From assembly GCA_947179155.2 (NCBI GenBank), contig OX359270.1:5756577-5820576 (forward strand): a stretch of DNA of 64,000 bases, given 5' to 3'. This DNA comes from Hedera helix (taxonomy: Eukaryota > Streptophyta > Magnoliopsida > Apiales > Araliaceae). Every line of letters starts with the position of its first letter. Position 1 is the stretch's first letter. Under the pieces are notes generated by a model. The model saw only the letters and a list, made by a program, of their open reading frames with translations, had not been told where the DNA came from and did not search any database. This document shows positions 10,736-24,100 of the stretch, in pieces. Made by a program: the position numbers and the translations under genes.

Positions 10736-12720
10736 AGAAAGATTTAATAAATAATATGGTTAATTATCTCAGAGTTATAATTATGCTGTTAGAGCAAATA
10801 TGTATTTAGCGGCACTTTTATACTTATTTTAATGACACTTTGAACATTCAACGATATTATTACTCTGACTACATAATTATTATTTTGACATTATCAATAG
10901 CCATAAATAATTATAAAAGTACTTCACATTAATATTGTTAACGACAAATTTTGTACGCCTGAATACATCACCAAAATAGTAGGCCAAAAAAGCGCTAATA
11001 ATTGCTGTAATTATAAATTATGTTATTGTGAAGTCAAAGTCGAGAAATACATTCAGATAAACACACACACATTATTGTAAGAGATATAAAATATGAACCT
11101 AAGAATTTTACGTGAAAACTCAATTGAAAAAAAAATCACGGGGAGAGATAAAAAATTCACTATAAAAAATAATACATAGAGTACAAATTGTTTATTTCTC
11201 TCTTCTTCAACCTCACACTCCATAGTTTCTCTCTTTTCTTTATTGTATGTTCTATATTCTCTTCAATCCCTTATTTGTGGTTGTATTTATAGATGTCACG
11301 TCCACCCTAAACCAATTAGAAGTAGGAGTTATTTTTAGAATCACCTTATAACTATAATTAATTAATTATTGATAGATTTCTTCTCAAATTAGATCTTCTC
11401 ATTCCCCCCAAATATGGTAATACAATCTTACTTTAATAAAGATTCTCTACTATATGTGCAAGCTGTCAAAATAAGTGTATGTGGGCTAAATCTGGATTCG
11501 GACCATTAAATAAAGTGGGTTGCACCATACCCGGATCCAAATAATTACATCCCAACAAATATTTTATTAAAATTTCAAGTTTGAATATAAACTCATTTTC
11601 AAAAGCACCAAGTGCCATTTGACGGAACAGTGTGAAGTGTTTGGAGGTGTTTAGTCACATAATAAGAGTGCTTTTCACACTAAATTTTTTTAAATCTTAA
11701 AATATTTTAGAGGGTGAAAATTTTAGTGCTTACAGAAAGCACTTAAATTTAAACTTATAATATAGAGATTTTTTTTTTATTGAGTTCGAGTCTAATCTGC
11801 AGTAAAGTTAGCACAATTTTCATAACAAATTCTACAGCTTAAACACGAATTTTAATTTTTCTTTTTATATATTAAAAATACATAAATTCATGTGAACCCC
11901 ATTGGTCCATCAAACAAGCACCTAATTTCATCCCCCTTCCAATAAATTTTCCTGTTGGGGTTTTATTTTTACAAAGACACTATTTTTGTATATTTCAAAG
12001 TGATTGGGTTTTTATCCATAAAATTATTTGAAAAAAAATACAATTATTGAAACCGATAATAAATAAAAAAGTATTATCACTAGAACGACGTTTGCTATCA
12101 GTTTCGCCTAAGTAACAAAAAATAATACCCATACATATATATAGAGGGTGGAGAAAATTCCATTACTAGATGAGAAAACAGAGTCCATGAACAGAAGGCA
12201 ATACCCGAACGATACATTTTCTTGCTTTGTTGAGCTAGGCAATCATATATGGTGCGCTCTTGACTCCCGCTTTCAAACCAATGGAAATTTAAAGAGAGAA
12301 ATAATATTTTCACAATTTATTGTGATATTTTCGTAAGTGAGTCCTATTTTTGTTAGTTAAAAATCTTGCGAAAATATCAATTCATTATAGGAACTGATAT
12401 TTCCACGAGCAATATCAAAATAGGCTGTAGAAATATCAATTCACTTTAAAAAAATAAAAATAAAAGGGCTGCTGGTAAAATTTGAAGGAAAAAAAGAGAG
12501 AATGAAAATGAAGTACTTGAAATAATTGGTAATGAATATTGGCAGGGAAAAAAAAACCCAGCTCCAGCAGAAGCATGCAGCAATAAATCAGCTTCAGCTG
12601 TTGATGATAGGGCACTCACTCACAGCCCCCAACTAACACAATACCTCTTCATTTTCTCTCATCTGTAGGCGTATTTAAAAAAATTTATGCAGCAGCTACC
12701 CGAAAGCAGATGATAAATAT
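10736..12720. other. Intergenic DNA downstream of HDG11
   Basis: Mostly AT-rich with no recognised gene. At 12300-12450 several copies of a GAAATATCAATTCA-like motif occur in both orientations, suggesting an old MITE. 12560-12720 is probably the 3' UTR of the minus-strand HD-ZIP gene. Confidence 0.4.
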
Positions 12721-15700
12721 TCAAGAAGTAGAGCAATTCAAGGCGGCTTTAATTTGCAGGACAGTGTTGCCGATAAGATTATTAACTGTATTCAATGACT
12801 CCGGGCTCAACTTAGCTGATGGCAAGTTGCTCACTAATATTTGGATCACTACTGTAATAAGTGACCCAGCTGACCACCCTCCGATGGCGCTTGTCGACGC
12901 CTCTTGTCGTGAATTGTCCGGCCGGCCATCGGGCGATATAGTGAAGCCTGATGGCAGGAGGGGGATGTATGAGGGATCTTCATCACTCATGGCCATGTTT
13001 ATGGCATGTAGGTCTACAGGGCAGTACACAACAAGGAAGCCTGATGAGTCTATGCAACTTTCTTGGAGTATTAACATGTTCTGGCTACTATCGACAGCCT
13101 GGTCATTGAAAAAGATCAATTTATCCCCGTCTTTTTGATGCATTTAAAAAATACGAAAAATAAAGTAGTAGTAGAAAGGGCAAAAAATAGTAGTAATCAG
13201 TGTTCCTGGAACACAGTTCGTTTCGGTTCAACAAATCAATATAAGTATGCTGTACGTTAAGGTATTTTTATACGAGTGCTTATAGTAGAGAATTCTCTTA
13301 AAATCCAAACATAATAAACTCAACTTTTATTTAAGATTATTAGTTGAATTAACAAGTTAAAGTTAGAATATTGATATTTGTGCAATTATAAGTAAAAACA
13401 ACTAATTTTTTTTTAGTACGCTAAATTTAAAGTACTGATACATAATTGAGAGTATCATGTTTAGATAAACTAGTACCACTACGCGATTCATTATCAAATG
13501 AGAATATCTTATAACTCTTGTGGTAACGACAATGTTCGTAAATATTGTATTGGCTAGTATTGAATCTCTGTTTACTAGAAAAGATCAAGAGATATTATAT
13601 ATTTGTCTCTATGTTTTTTTTTTGGACATTCTACATAATCCCTAAAAATATACAACTCTTAGACCTCAACAATAATAATCATCCCCGAAGGAGAGTCAAC
13701 CTTTGAAAGTCATAGTTTTTAACATGAAGTTTTTCTTCAACACGATCAATGACCAAATATGAGCACTCAAGTATAATGAGGCTTAGTGAATTTATTTGTA
13801 AGCAAGCTCCCTTTTTGGGATACAAGGTGAAGGAGTAAACAAAGCTCATATACACTCCCTCCCTCCTCAAATGCATGTTTCCAAGTCCACTAAAAGATTT
13901 CTAAAAGTACATAAGCTTATTATATAAACTATTTTGTCCTCAAAAGTAGGGTCTAAAAGAAGGAAATATATTTATTGTACTTATGAGGAGTTCACGAGGG
14001 ATAAATTTAAAACTTATTATATACTCTGTCTTCAACTTTAATTTTCTTAATATGCGTGAAAAATTTGCTTTGGACATGGCTAAGGGAGCAATTTACAATC
14101 AAGTAACTGTACAAGGAGCTGTTATGGCAATTTTTGGAAGGCTATTCAAGAGATCAATTATGAGAGCTAATTAATTCAACAGTTATATCCTTATCAACAA
14201 CTCAACAAAAAGAAGTAATGAACAAATTAAATATGACTCGGCCATTAATTATTAAATGATAATTTACCTGAAGAACAGAGATACAGTTCCCTGGATGAGA
14301 TCCATTAGCAACGTGCGCAACCTCTTGGACAGGATTGTGATCAGCAAGAACATCCCACTAAGTAAAATAACGAAGGTTTATCGGACAGTAGTAACAGTAA
14401 TATGAATGACCAGTTTTACTTTTTTTACAATGTTGCATGGATTTGGCAACCCTAGAAGGATCCTTAGAAGGACAAGACACGAACACAACTATTTTAAGAA
14501 TATTTTGGTTCATTTTCCAACAAACTGCCGTGTCCAACACTCGTACTCGTGTCGATACTTGTACTTCTGGATTTTAGAAGAGTCCATGTAACCCAACTTT
14601 TTTAGAATTAGAAAAAGGAAATTCAATGGGTGATAGATGATACCTGAGGCCGGGTTCTTTCATCCCTGAAGAAATTAAAAACATTTTGGGGAGATATTGG
14701 TAGCCAAATGGTAGTGGCTGCACTAAGAACCACGTCGTTAGGCTGGCCAAGATCAGTGCACTTATATAGAGTAGCTCGTACTTCAAACTCGTTAGTCCCA
14801 GAAAATGTTGTCCATTGCTGGCCGTTGGGCGGGTTGATGCTAGAGCAAAAATTGTTCACCATTCTCTGTGCAAGTTTCATCAAGCTCCTCTTGCCATCAG
14901 GGGATGGAATAGCTAGAAAAAATAGGTATAAATTTTTGTTCAACTACTTACTGCAAAGATAAATGAGTCCTATATATTGCGACAGTCACATATCTATTCT
15001 TGTTGAGTGTAGATACAATCGCATAGTCTGTAAATTAATACAAATACACGGGTAATTGATTTATATGTCTATTCGCAACAGAAGTCGACATGTTTTAGTC
15101 AAAAACATTTCCCGTAACTAAATAAATATTGCATTGAAGGTAAGGGAAAGCTTGCAAGAGTTACCTCCTCCAAGATCACTAGTTGAAGTGCTGGTAACCA
15201 TCAGACAAGCGAATCTTTCACATGATCTTTGAAGAGTAGAAAGCCATCTTTCGGCTCCAAATGCCAACCCACTGTTAACATGATCCGTATAAAGCCTATG
15301 AATTGGGATTTTATCCTCAATTTCCATGTGTTCAATCCAAGTAACCTATTTTCATAATAAAAAAAATCTAAGTTACAAAAAACACAGCAGCAAATCTCAT
15401 TTAGTAGGATAACATTAGAATGAATTTAAGACCTTGGAGTAGCCATTAAGCATGCCTTGAATTAAGCATCCAGAAGGCAGCCGGTGAGTTCGACATTGAG
15501 AAGCAAAATGGTTTTCTTGGGGAAGATCATAAGAAACATCAACTATAGCCCATGAACCTTGCTCAATTTGCTGACAAAAACGAAGGAAATAGATTTGCCG
15601 AGTTGGTACCAATGGAGATAGCACCTGCAACTCTTCATACATCTGCAAGAAGAACATTTACATTCACAATAAATTTTCAAATATCAAATACCCTCACAAA

Positions 15701-17797
15701 ATGGAAAGAAAGAGAACTAATGATTGCAAATAATTACCAGTTGTAATGAGCCACTTTTGCTGTCCATCAAACCAGATGATATTATTTCAATCGTTCTTGC
15801 CCTAGAGACGATGTTGGGAAAAATCTCCACCCATTTATTCTTCAAATTGCAAAAAATACTCATCAGACTTGAAACATGATTTCCAATTCAATATTTCAGG
15901 CGTAACAAAATATAGGAGGTACAAAATAACTAACTGAATCCATAAACATGTCAACCAATGCCAAACCATTCATGATCACAACGCCCGAATCCCTTGATGC
16001 CTCTATCCGAACATTAGGATTTTTCAAGTGACTAGTTGCTCTTGGAAAAATGCTCTCATAACTTTCAAGATTAAGAACTTCTCTATCATCAGCTGTCGAC
16101 TTCATCCAGAGAGGTTCATAGCTTTGCAAGAGCCTAATCAATTCATCCATAGCATTACTAGCAATATTAGCCTTGAGTGACTTGTCCATATCAGTAATGC
16201 TCATTGACTGAGAAGGCAAGTTTGGAATGGTTGATGAACAGCCAGGAAGAAGATCAAGATCAAGCGACGGCCCAGCCATTGCCTGACCTCCAAAATTCGC
16301 CATTGATAAATCCAACGAATGTAATTGAATTGGCTGCACGATTGGGAGTAGTGAAATAGGTCTCCCTATGTACTTGGCAGCAATGCTTGTAACTCTGTCA
16401 AGCTGCGAATCATGCCAAACACACAAATAAATTACCCCATTGTATGGTAAATTTTCAACTATACTGCTCTTAAATTCAAATTCCAAGGCATAAGTTTCAG
16501 TCAAGTAAACATAACTCATAAAATAATGGATTAAAAACCTCTTCTTTTAAATGGGCATTCTCTATACTCAATTTTTGCTCATCGAAGTATGAATCTTCTC
16601 CAACAGGAGGGCCTCCACAAGATGGGCATATTACATTCTTAAGAGCCTCTCTGATTGCTATGTTTTCACATCGAATCCTATCATTCTCAGTCTGAAGTGC
16701 TGAATTATCCTCTCGTTCATGTTGTGCCTAAATCAGTGCAGCCAGCATTATTAGACCATAAATGAAGATAGAGCAGAAATACAACCAAACTTAAAAAGAA
16801 AGAACCTTCATTTGGGTTCGCCTGTTTTGAAACCAAAACTTAATCTGGCGAGGGGCCAAACCCAACTCTCTGCTTAACTGCATCCTGGTTTTCTCATCCG
16901 GATAAGGACGCCCGTTGAACATTCTTCATTATATATATAAACATTACCAACGACAAATAGACAAACAAACAAATTTCATTATCATCAAACAATTAACAAA
17001 TATTGCAAAAATAAGACTCCCTCTATCCTAATGAGAGTTGTATTTGACTTGTTATATGTCTGCTCAACACATTATTACCATAAATTTTCTTGAAATTTCA
17101 CTTTCCAATATTGAATTTAGGACTAAAATTTGTTATTGAAAAAAAAAACTATGTCTAAAGTGTGTTCTGGGCATATAATTAATCTATTTGTTCCAAAATT
17201 AGAGATATACTTTGACTTTTTGAAATCTATTTACAAAATTGTAAAATTCAAAATTTATATGATTTTGCGTAGGATTTTTAAAAATCAAATATTGTAATTA
17301 GTAGCAGTTACATTTAGTTTACAATTGATATAGCTATTTGTCTTAAAATTAAACATTTTGCTTTGATTTTGAATATTAAGATTTCGTGAATTCACTCAAA
17401 AATTTTAAAATATCTCTAATTTTGAAATGAGAGATTAAACAACAACACTGATATATTGCCAAAGAGACAATGATATTGTTGGAGTAATGAATGTCGGGTA
17501 GCTTTAACGCTTTTAAGTTTCGTTAAAACAATCGTAAAAATGTTTGTTAAATAATGTATATTTGCTAAATTGACGGCAAAAAAGTTTAATAACTCAAAAT
17601 TCGAATTTCAATATACCGTTAAGTTTTTAAAAGTTAATTATGAAGAGAAACCACTAACTTGAGCCATACCCTTCAAGCCTCTGAATCTGGTGATCCGTAT
17701 GGCGGTGGTAACGATTCCTCCTCCGGCGAGTATCGGAATCATCATTGTGATCGCCGCCGCCGGAGCCACCACCTCCTCCGCCGTTGCCGTACTCCAT
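12721..17797 (-). CDS. HDG11: Class IV HD-ZIP transcription factor, HDG11-like
   Basis: Ten exons join in phase with GT-AG ends: 17797-17670, 16923-16806, 16727-16539, 16402-15935, 15839-15738, 15642-15433, 15345-15165, 14912-14644, 14357-14268 and 13098-12721. The product is 710 aa, against about 720 for Arabidopsis HDG11. Domains: Gly-rich N-terminus; homeodomain about residues 26-82 (RYHRHTDHQIQRLE, LAPRQIKFWFQNRRTQMK); zipper-loop-zipper from about 83, with the family's CPSCGGPP loop near 116; START domain from about 215 (AMDELIRLLQ, EPLW, YDLPQENHFASQCRTHRLPS); and the HD-START-associated C-terminus (SYIPLLPSGFTISPDG, NTVNNLI). Such nuclear factors bind L1-box DNA and control epidermal fate, trichomes and drought response. 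No break was found. The acceptor of the last exon (13099-13100) is the least certain join, chosen by phase and by SSQNMLILQES. The start is the first in-frame AUG. Confidence 0.93.
13195..13500 (+). repeat. Dispersed repeat, copy A (HDG11 intron 9)
   Basis: Shares ordered blocks with 34085-34440: a TCGGTTC block, GTGCTTATA, GAATTCTCTTA-AAT-CAAA, TTTTAGTTGAAT-AACAA and GAATATTGATATTTGTGCAAT. Both copies are in the same orientation. Copy A lies just upstream of the last HDG11 exon, within the intron. It looks like a short non-coding transposon; no termini are defined. Confidence 0.65.
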
Positions 17798-17840
17798 CAA
17801 AAAGAGTAGTGCTGTGGTGGTTTTGATAGTTATAGCAGTA

Positions 17841-17882
17841 TTACTTATCTTCAACAAGCTTTTGTAAATCCCCAATTTCCAT
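17841..17882 (-). promoter_or_regulatory. Possible upstream ORF of HDG11
   Basis: A 13-codon reading frame (MEIGDLQKLVEDK, then stop) starts at the ATG complementary to 17880-17882. It ends 43 bases before the HDG11 start, in another frame. If the transcript begins upstream of 17882, it would be a uORF able to modulate translation. No transcript start is visible in the sequence. Confidence 0.35.
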
Positions 17883-18311
17883 TATACCCATAAATTCAAC
17901 AGAAAAATAAATAAATATAGAACTAGATATAAGAAGTGAGATTGTGCTATGGCGGCAGGTTTGATTTTAATTTGATTTTTGAGCATGTGATGGACGTATT
18001 ACATTGCTTAAAACAATACCCATTTCCGAGTTTTTGGTCGTAGGCATTGGTAACGGCCGGAAAATATGAGATGTCTGCACTATATATATATAGATATATA
18101 TAATGTGTATGTATGTATGTATATATATAGAGAGGGAAAGAGAGAAGATTTTGGCAGTGTGGAAGCAAATGAAAATAATTATGGGGTAGGAGGGAGAGGG
18201 AAGGTGAGTAATTATAGTAGAGTTTTGCGTTGTTTTAGAAAATGGCAAGAGAGCCAACCCAACCCATGCGCGTACGTGTGTATCAGTGTATACTAGTCTC
18301 ACTTGCCACAA
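17883..18311 (-). promoter_or_regulatory. HDG11 5' leader / promoter region
   Basis: Upstream of the HD-ZIP gene, the minus strand carries CTCTCTTTCCCTCTCTATA and a TATATATA-rich stretch (about 18080-18140). These are typical of plant core promoters (a Y-patch beside a TATA element). The true start site is unknown. I did not find an L1 box here. Confidence 0.35.
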
Positions 18312-19208
18312 GCGGGTCCGTAAAAATATAATGGTTGTTTTATCAAAATTAAGGGATAGAATATAAAATAAAAAAAAATTAAGAAGGTTAAAAATATATT
18401 AAAATTAAACTTGTGAAAAAGAGAAAGAAAGTTATATGTGATACAGCCTCGTGAAGATAGTTACTTTTCTCTCTCATTTATGATATAGATAGATTATAGA
18501 TAGATTATATATGTCATCTGTCTACGACTGAGTAAAAATCGGATAAAATGAATTATCGAATCAAATCGAATTTTTTTAATCAGATTATTTTGGTTATATA
18601 ACCGTTTATATTTTTGGTATTCAATTTCAAGTACGATTTTAAAAATTAGTCTATTTAGATACCCAAATAACTAAAATTAGGAATTAAAAAAATTAACATT
18701 TTAATATATGTGAAAACACTGAAACTTCCACAGAAGGATGCTTAGCCTTCAAAATTATCACAGTTAGATACATACTTGAATGTTGAATCCCAGGAGTAAA
18801 GTTGTTGTTCCCACTTTTCTCCTTTACTACTCTTACAAAACATGATTTTGGCATTTGTGTTGTATTCAGTTGTTAGTTAGTATTATATATATAAATCATA
18901 ATATTTTGCAGTATTAAATAACGAAACGGTACAGTTTTCATCGATTACTAAAGTACTAACATGTTATTATTACTATATTTTTAATGTCTTGTGACAGAAA
19001 AATATATGAAATTAATGTCGAGTTATTAAAAAATATACAATCTATTTTTTCTTTTCCAAGAAAATAATTGATGTTTTAAACAATTATTGAAAATGTCTAC
19101 ATTTAATTACGACGTGTCTACTTACATAATCTGATCAAATATTGAACATTTTTGAAAGTTCAATTATATTGATATAAAAGATTTGTTTGTATATTTCTTT
19201 AATAACTC

Positions 19209-19330
19209 GTAGTACTAGTTCGGCAGCTTTTAAGGCCAGGCCTGCCGCCGGAGGAGTTAATTTTTCTTGAATAAGCGCCGCCGTGAATTTTCCCACTGAT
19301 TTGGAAGTGGCTAATTTGTCCAAGATCTAC
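19209..19330. other. Short GC-rich island, unknown
   Basis: A 120-bp patch with GCCGCCGGAGGAG and GCGCCGCCGTG stands out from its AT-rich surroundings. The minus strand is open here (product containing TPPAAGLALKAAELVLRVI) but matches no family I know. It could be a gene fragment carried by a transposon or a relic exon. Confidence 0.3.
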
Positions 19331-19354
19331 TCTCTTATTATTCGTCAAAAAGAT

Positions 19355-19357
<3 letters not shown>

Positions 19358-19428
<71 letters not shown>
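19358..19428. repeat. (TA)n microsatellite
   Basis: About 35 TA repeats next to the GC-rich island. Confidence 0.97.
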
Positions 19429-19430
<2 letters not shown>

Positions 19431-21196
19431 TCAAGAAGAAGATGAGCGAAAGTGAAGAATAAATCCATAAATATATTATCTAGTAAAATCTATTAGTATA
19501 AAAACTCACTTTACGTAATTTTGTAATTTTTTCTCTGTTTTATTTTTCTTAACATGCATGAAAAATATATTATCCAATAAGATATATTGATGTCATTTAA
19601 TTTTTATTTATTTATAAGATTATATCTATATAAATAAGTGAATAAATAAAATCTAAACTTATATATCGCGTGGGATAATTGATGACATTAATTAGAATTC
19701 ACGAGTACCGTCTCATTCATGATCATATCTTATTGGTATCAAATAATTTTTATTTATATACTAAATTAAATCTCAATAAATAAATATGTTACGCGTGATG
19801 AGATGTCTTCAAAATATATTTTACACACAAATTAAGAAAAATAAAATTAAAAAATAATAATTCTAATTTGTCTAATTCAATAATAACCCAAGAGATATTT
19901 TTAAGGGCAAATTCGTCAAACTAAGGTAAATTCTAATTCAATAATAACCCACGAATTACCTTAGTTTTAAGAATTTGCCCCTAAAGGTAAATAATAATTC
20001 GAAAGTAAATTCCTATCACCATAAATATGAAACACAAGTAAACCCTCAAAGGGGTATAGCGGTAGAGGAATGAGCTTATCCAAAATTAGATATACAATTA
20101 AATTTATAAAGAAATTAAAAAAAAAAAAAAAAAAAAGGTGACAAAGAAATTAACAAGGACATGTGAAATATGTTTCAGAAAAAAAAATATTCTAAAAAAG
20201 GATAAAATATAAGTAGCAATGTAAACAAACTTAGAATGAGAGCATTAGGTATTTATCTCAATTTTTAACTCAATGATGGGAAAAAATGAAGATATCAATT
20301 CAACTTCACAATATCCGTCTAGCTGTATAATTCCTTAAATAAAGTAATTTATGTTTGGGAAATTGATATTTACACAAGTAAATTTGATAGTTTCACAAAC
20401 CTCCCCTCACATAAATAGTAAATGAAATCCACATCCATGCGAGCAAACTCTTTTAGAAATATCAAAAAAAATTAGTGAAAATAACAATTTCCCATGTTTA
20501 TTCAATCATACAAAGATGCCGGAGCGAGGCTTCAGCAGTGTCTTGTCTCTCCTCACCTGTCTGCATAGCAAAACTCCAATTATTTCGGAAAATGGAAAAT
20601 AATGATCTTTAAAATTATGGAAATAAATAATAGTAATCTGCACGATGGCAAGCAGCAAGCCAGGAAAGAAGCTGTGAAGTTCAGTAATTTCCTAATTATT
20701 CCACTTTAGTAAATTGTTATCTGTAATATTAAATAGTCGATATGGGTACTAAGCAGTGCAGATCCTAACCAGCTGATAATACATAGATGTAATGGAGGGA
20801 TAAAGACAAGACAAAGCAAATCCGTTTTCTTCTGTTCGGTTAACATGCAAGAAATACTTGGCGAAGGGAGGGATTTTATCTTGGTTACGTTATCCTTTCA
20901 TATGCAATTTTACCAATTTTATAGTCTCAAAACTATAATTTAAAAATGAGTGAAACCAAGGGAGAGATTAAAAATCCATTGAAAACTTATTTTTTCTTCA
21001 CCATATCCACGAACCAAATAGGCTTTACTCTTCAAAATCTTATAAATACGATATTACTTTTTCCAAATAAAAATTTGAATATATAACTAAAACTAGGCAT
21101 CATAACAATTCAGAGTTATCAGCTTGTTGATCACATATACACAAAATTCAGTCATTTCACTAAGAAAGAAAATGCAACTCAATAAAGGACGTGTTA

Positions 21197-24100
21197 TTAC
21201 CAATTGGTGACAGCATCTGTAAAAGAACCCAACAGTTCAGGCCTCCTTAACCAATACTGTTGAAACCGCTGTCTTGCATATTCCATATAGTCAAAGTCAA
21301 TTTTATTAACATGTTCCTGGAAAAAATGAAAGAGTTGGTGGAAGTTCACAAAAAGTTCAAGCATGCATTCTTCGGTAACGAGTGATGAAATCCTAATTGT
21401 GATAGCAGGAATGATATGATGAACAATACCGATATAAATCCCCATAAGCCCCAAAACAGATGACTTGCAAGAGCATACTTCTCAACTTTTTGAACCAAGT
21501 GCTCCATTTCCAGATCACTGGGTTCTTCACCTGCATGACAATCTAAAATTTTTAGATAAGGACAAAATTCTAAGGCTCTATCAATTATATATATAACAGA
21601 TATACAGGTTATATACAAGACACTTCTATACAAGTTTCACTTCATGATACAAAATCAGAATTTCTTTATCATAAGCCATGACTTGATATTCATTGTAACT
21701 GCAAATATGGTTTGATGCATTTTATTAAGTTGCATAATAATGCAACATAGCTTTAATGAAAAGTAGACAAAAAGTGCAGCCATCAACAGCTTTAGTTTTG
21801 CAAATATTTTTGATAGAAAAAGAAATTTTACCGAAATCAAAGACCTCAACATTTTTATTAGGCTAACTATTTCACTATATTATATTCAAATACACAAACT
21901 AACTAGCAGAAAAACTAAAGTAAGCTGCCCGGAGTATTCTCCTACTACATGAAATTAACTGATATGATAACTACCTGAACAACTCAGATATACATGCAGA
22001 AATCTTTGACGCTCATTGTACCCTGTAGCCAATAATTAATCAAAAGAGAGCTTATTAGAATTCAACATTGCTCAATGTTCATAACGCAACTTTAAGTTAT
22101 GATAATTGTAATAAAGATATATATAGCAACAAGAACAGAAATGATAGTCACCCACCAGGATACTTATTATAGTCCAGAACATGAGGGGTTTCTGTATGAT
22201 AATCAGCAGCCATCTCACAGAAGTGGTTTGCAATATCAAAAGCAACAGGGTTGTAACAAGCATACTCATAGTCCTGAAAAGAATTTCAAATTAAATGAAT
22301 TAATATAGAAATCCAAGAAACAATAGGATTATCTAGAAGACAACACACTGAAAAGTTGAAACTCTTTCAATATATTGCACCATGTATTAATCTGATCAGG
22401 AATTTTTAAAACTCTTTTCTTTTCTGTTCTTTTTTTAAAGTGGTGGAAGGGTTTCTTCATTCATTTTTGTGAGAGGAATATCTTGGTATCAGACTTCTAA
22501 GAAGCAAAACCTAACAGTTTTTTCTCAGAAAACAGAGAAAAGGAGAGGCCAGCAAGTCAATCAGATGAATCAGTTGGTTACCTATAACTATAAAAGGGAA
22601 ACTAAACTGACCTGCCATTACCCTCTCATTTTGGAATTAGTTATGAACCTCCTTGTTCTTTATATTGTCTAACAAACTCGCATGTCATGATGGATGTTAG
22701 CCGAGGAAGTAAGCATAAATGTGTTTGAAACATCCCGCTTTTACACATTTATAAATGAAAATTAGCCAAATATCTAATGTCTTGGATACATAAATGTGTA
22801 CACGTGTGTATATATGTATGCACATACTCTGGATCCTTAGCTATATAGCCAAAGATCATCTCACATCCCTAAATTTATGCAATGCAACCACTCCATCATG
22901 GTTGGTTCATATGCTGGCATGTCTGCGCATGTGTTTGTCTATATGCTTTTGGGTATATCCACCAATCTTTCTGTTTGTGATGTGGAAGTCACTCAGACAT
23001 TGGAGGTTTAACCTGAAACAAACATAAGAAACTCTTGCCTAGTTGTGTGAACCAATCTAAGTTACTGACCTCTTCCTCTCTCCAAAAAATCTGCCACTTT
23101 CCACCATCTTTCTCTCCAAGATGTTCCTGTATAGGCACTTGTCTCCAACCACCAAATGAAGACCACCTCCACTGTACCCTTCATCCATCTGATCAAACAC
23201 CTACCAGTATCAAGCAAAAGACTCCTACCTAGTCAGCTAGTCTTTGGATTTGAGAATTGATACCCAATTTTAGAAATAAACAATATGAAGATTTGAAAAA
23301 CAAAATAGAACTATGTATGTGCACATGCATTACTGTATATATGTATAGAAAGCTTTCTATAGACAACTGTGTATATGCACTGTGATACAACAAAAGAAAA
23401 ACTTTTTTTATCAATCTTTAGAAAATAATGATTTTAAGATCATAAATTCATGATGACTTCCATCCCTACTCTTAAGCAAGTAGTGGAATAATTTAAGGAT
23501 CAATTTCAGCAATTTTTTTTGTAGGTCTCAGTTTCAGTAATAAAACAATTTTCCTACTTTATTTCTAATGTATACGCTCTTCAGCCTCCTTTGGAAAGTG
23601 AGAATTGGTTTGCTTAACAACCCAATTCTGGCAAGTACTTTCCGCCCCGTCAAAGTGCAATCCACGATCCCTCCACCAACTCTTGCCAGAGCATTAAACC
23701 GTCCAACCAAGAAAGACAAGGGAACAGGTTTCCTCTTGCAAATGCCATCTCGCAATAAACAGGCCAGATCACTCAATGCACATTGCCACGGTTGGAGAGA
23801 GCTAGAAAGAGCAGAGAAGAGGCATCACAGAAAGTACCCATTGTTGGAATCTTACACCTCAATTCATAGTAGATTCTCAACAATAGTAACATATGCAGTG
23901 CGCATAATCTTTCAGTCACATTAGATGACTTTCGTTTTGCATTTTGTAGTCCCAGTCCTACAACTGGGTGTCAGCTACATGGCTTTTGAAAATAAGTTCA
24001 AGCACTTTATTTCTAAAGAGTTGACTACTTGAGGAATAATCGAGTTTTACGCTCTTTGCATGCTAGCATTCCAATTTACAATACCTTGTGAAGATGTGCA

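Larger units (their letters stand above)
18312..21196. other. Intergenic: HDG11 promoter side to choline kinase 3' side
   Basis: Both neighbours are on the minus strand. The region is AT-rich with scattered inverted repeats and a long (TA)n tract. 20500-21196 probably holds the choline kinase 3' UTR. No gene is recognised. Confidence 0.4.

Noticed and set aside
12710..13138. Plus-strand open frame over the last HDG11 exon
   Set aside because: It is the complement of a conserved coding exon. The minus strand carries SYIPLLPSGFTISPDG, so the plus frame is a shadow.
17797..17875. Longer N-terminal extension of the HD-ZIP frame
   Set aside because: The frame stays open upstream of 17797 but has no ATG before a stop (the apparent start at 17875 is TTG), so 17797 is the better start.
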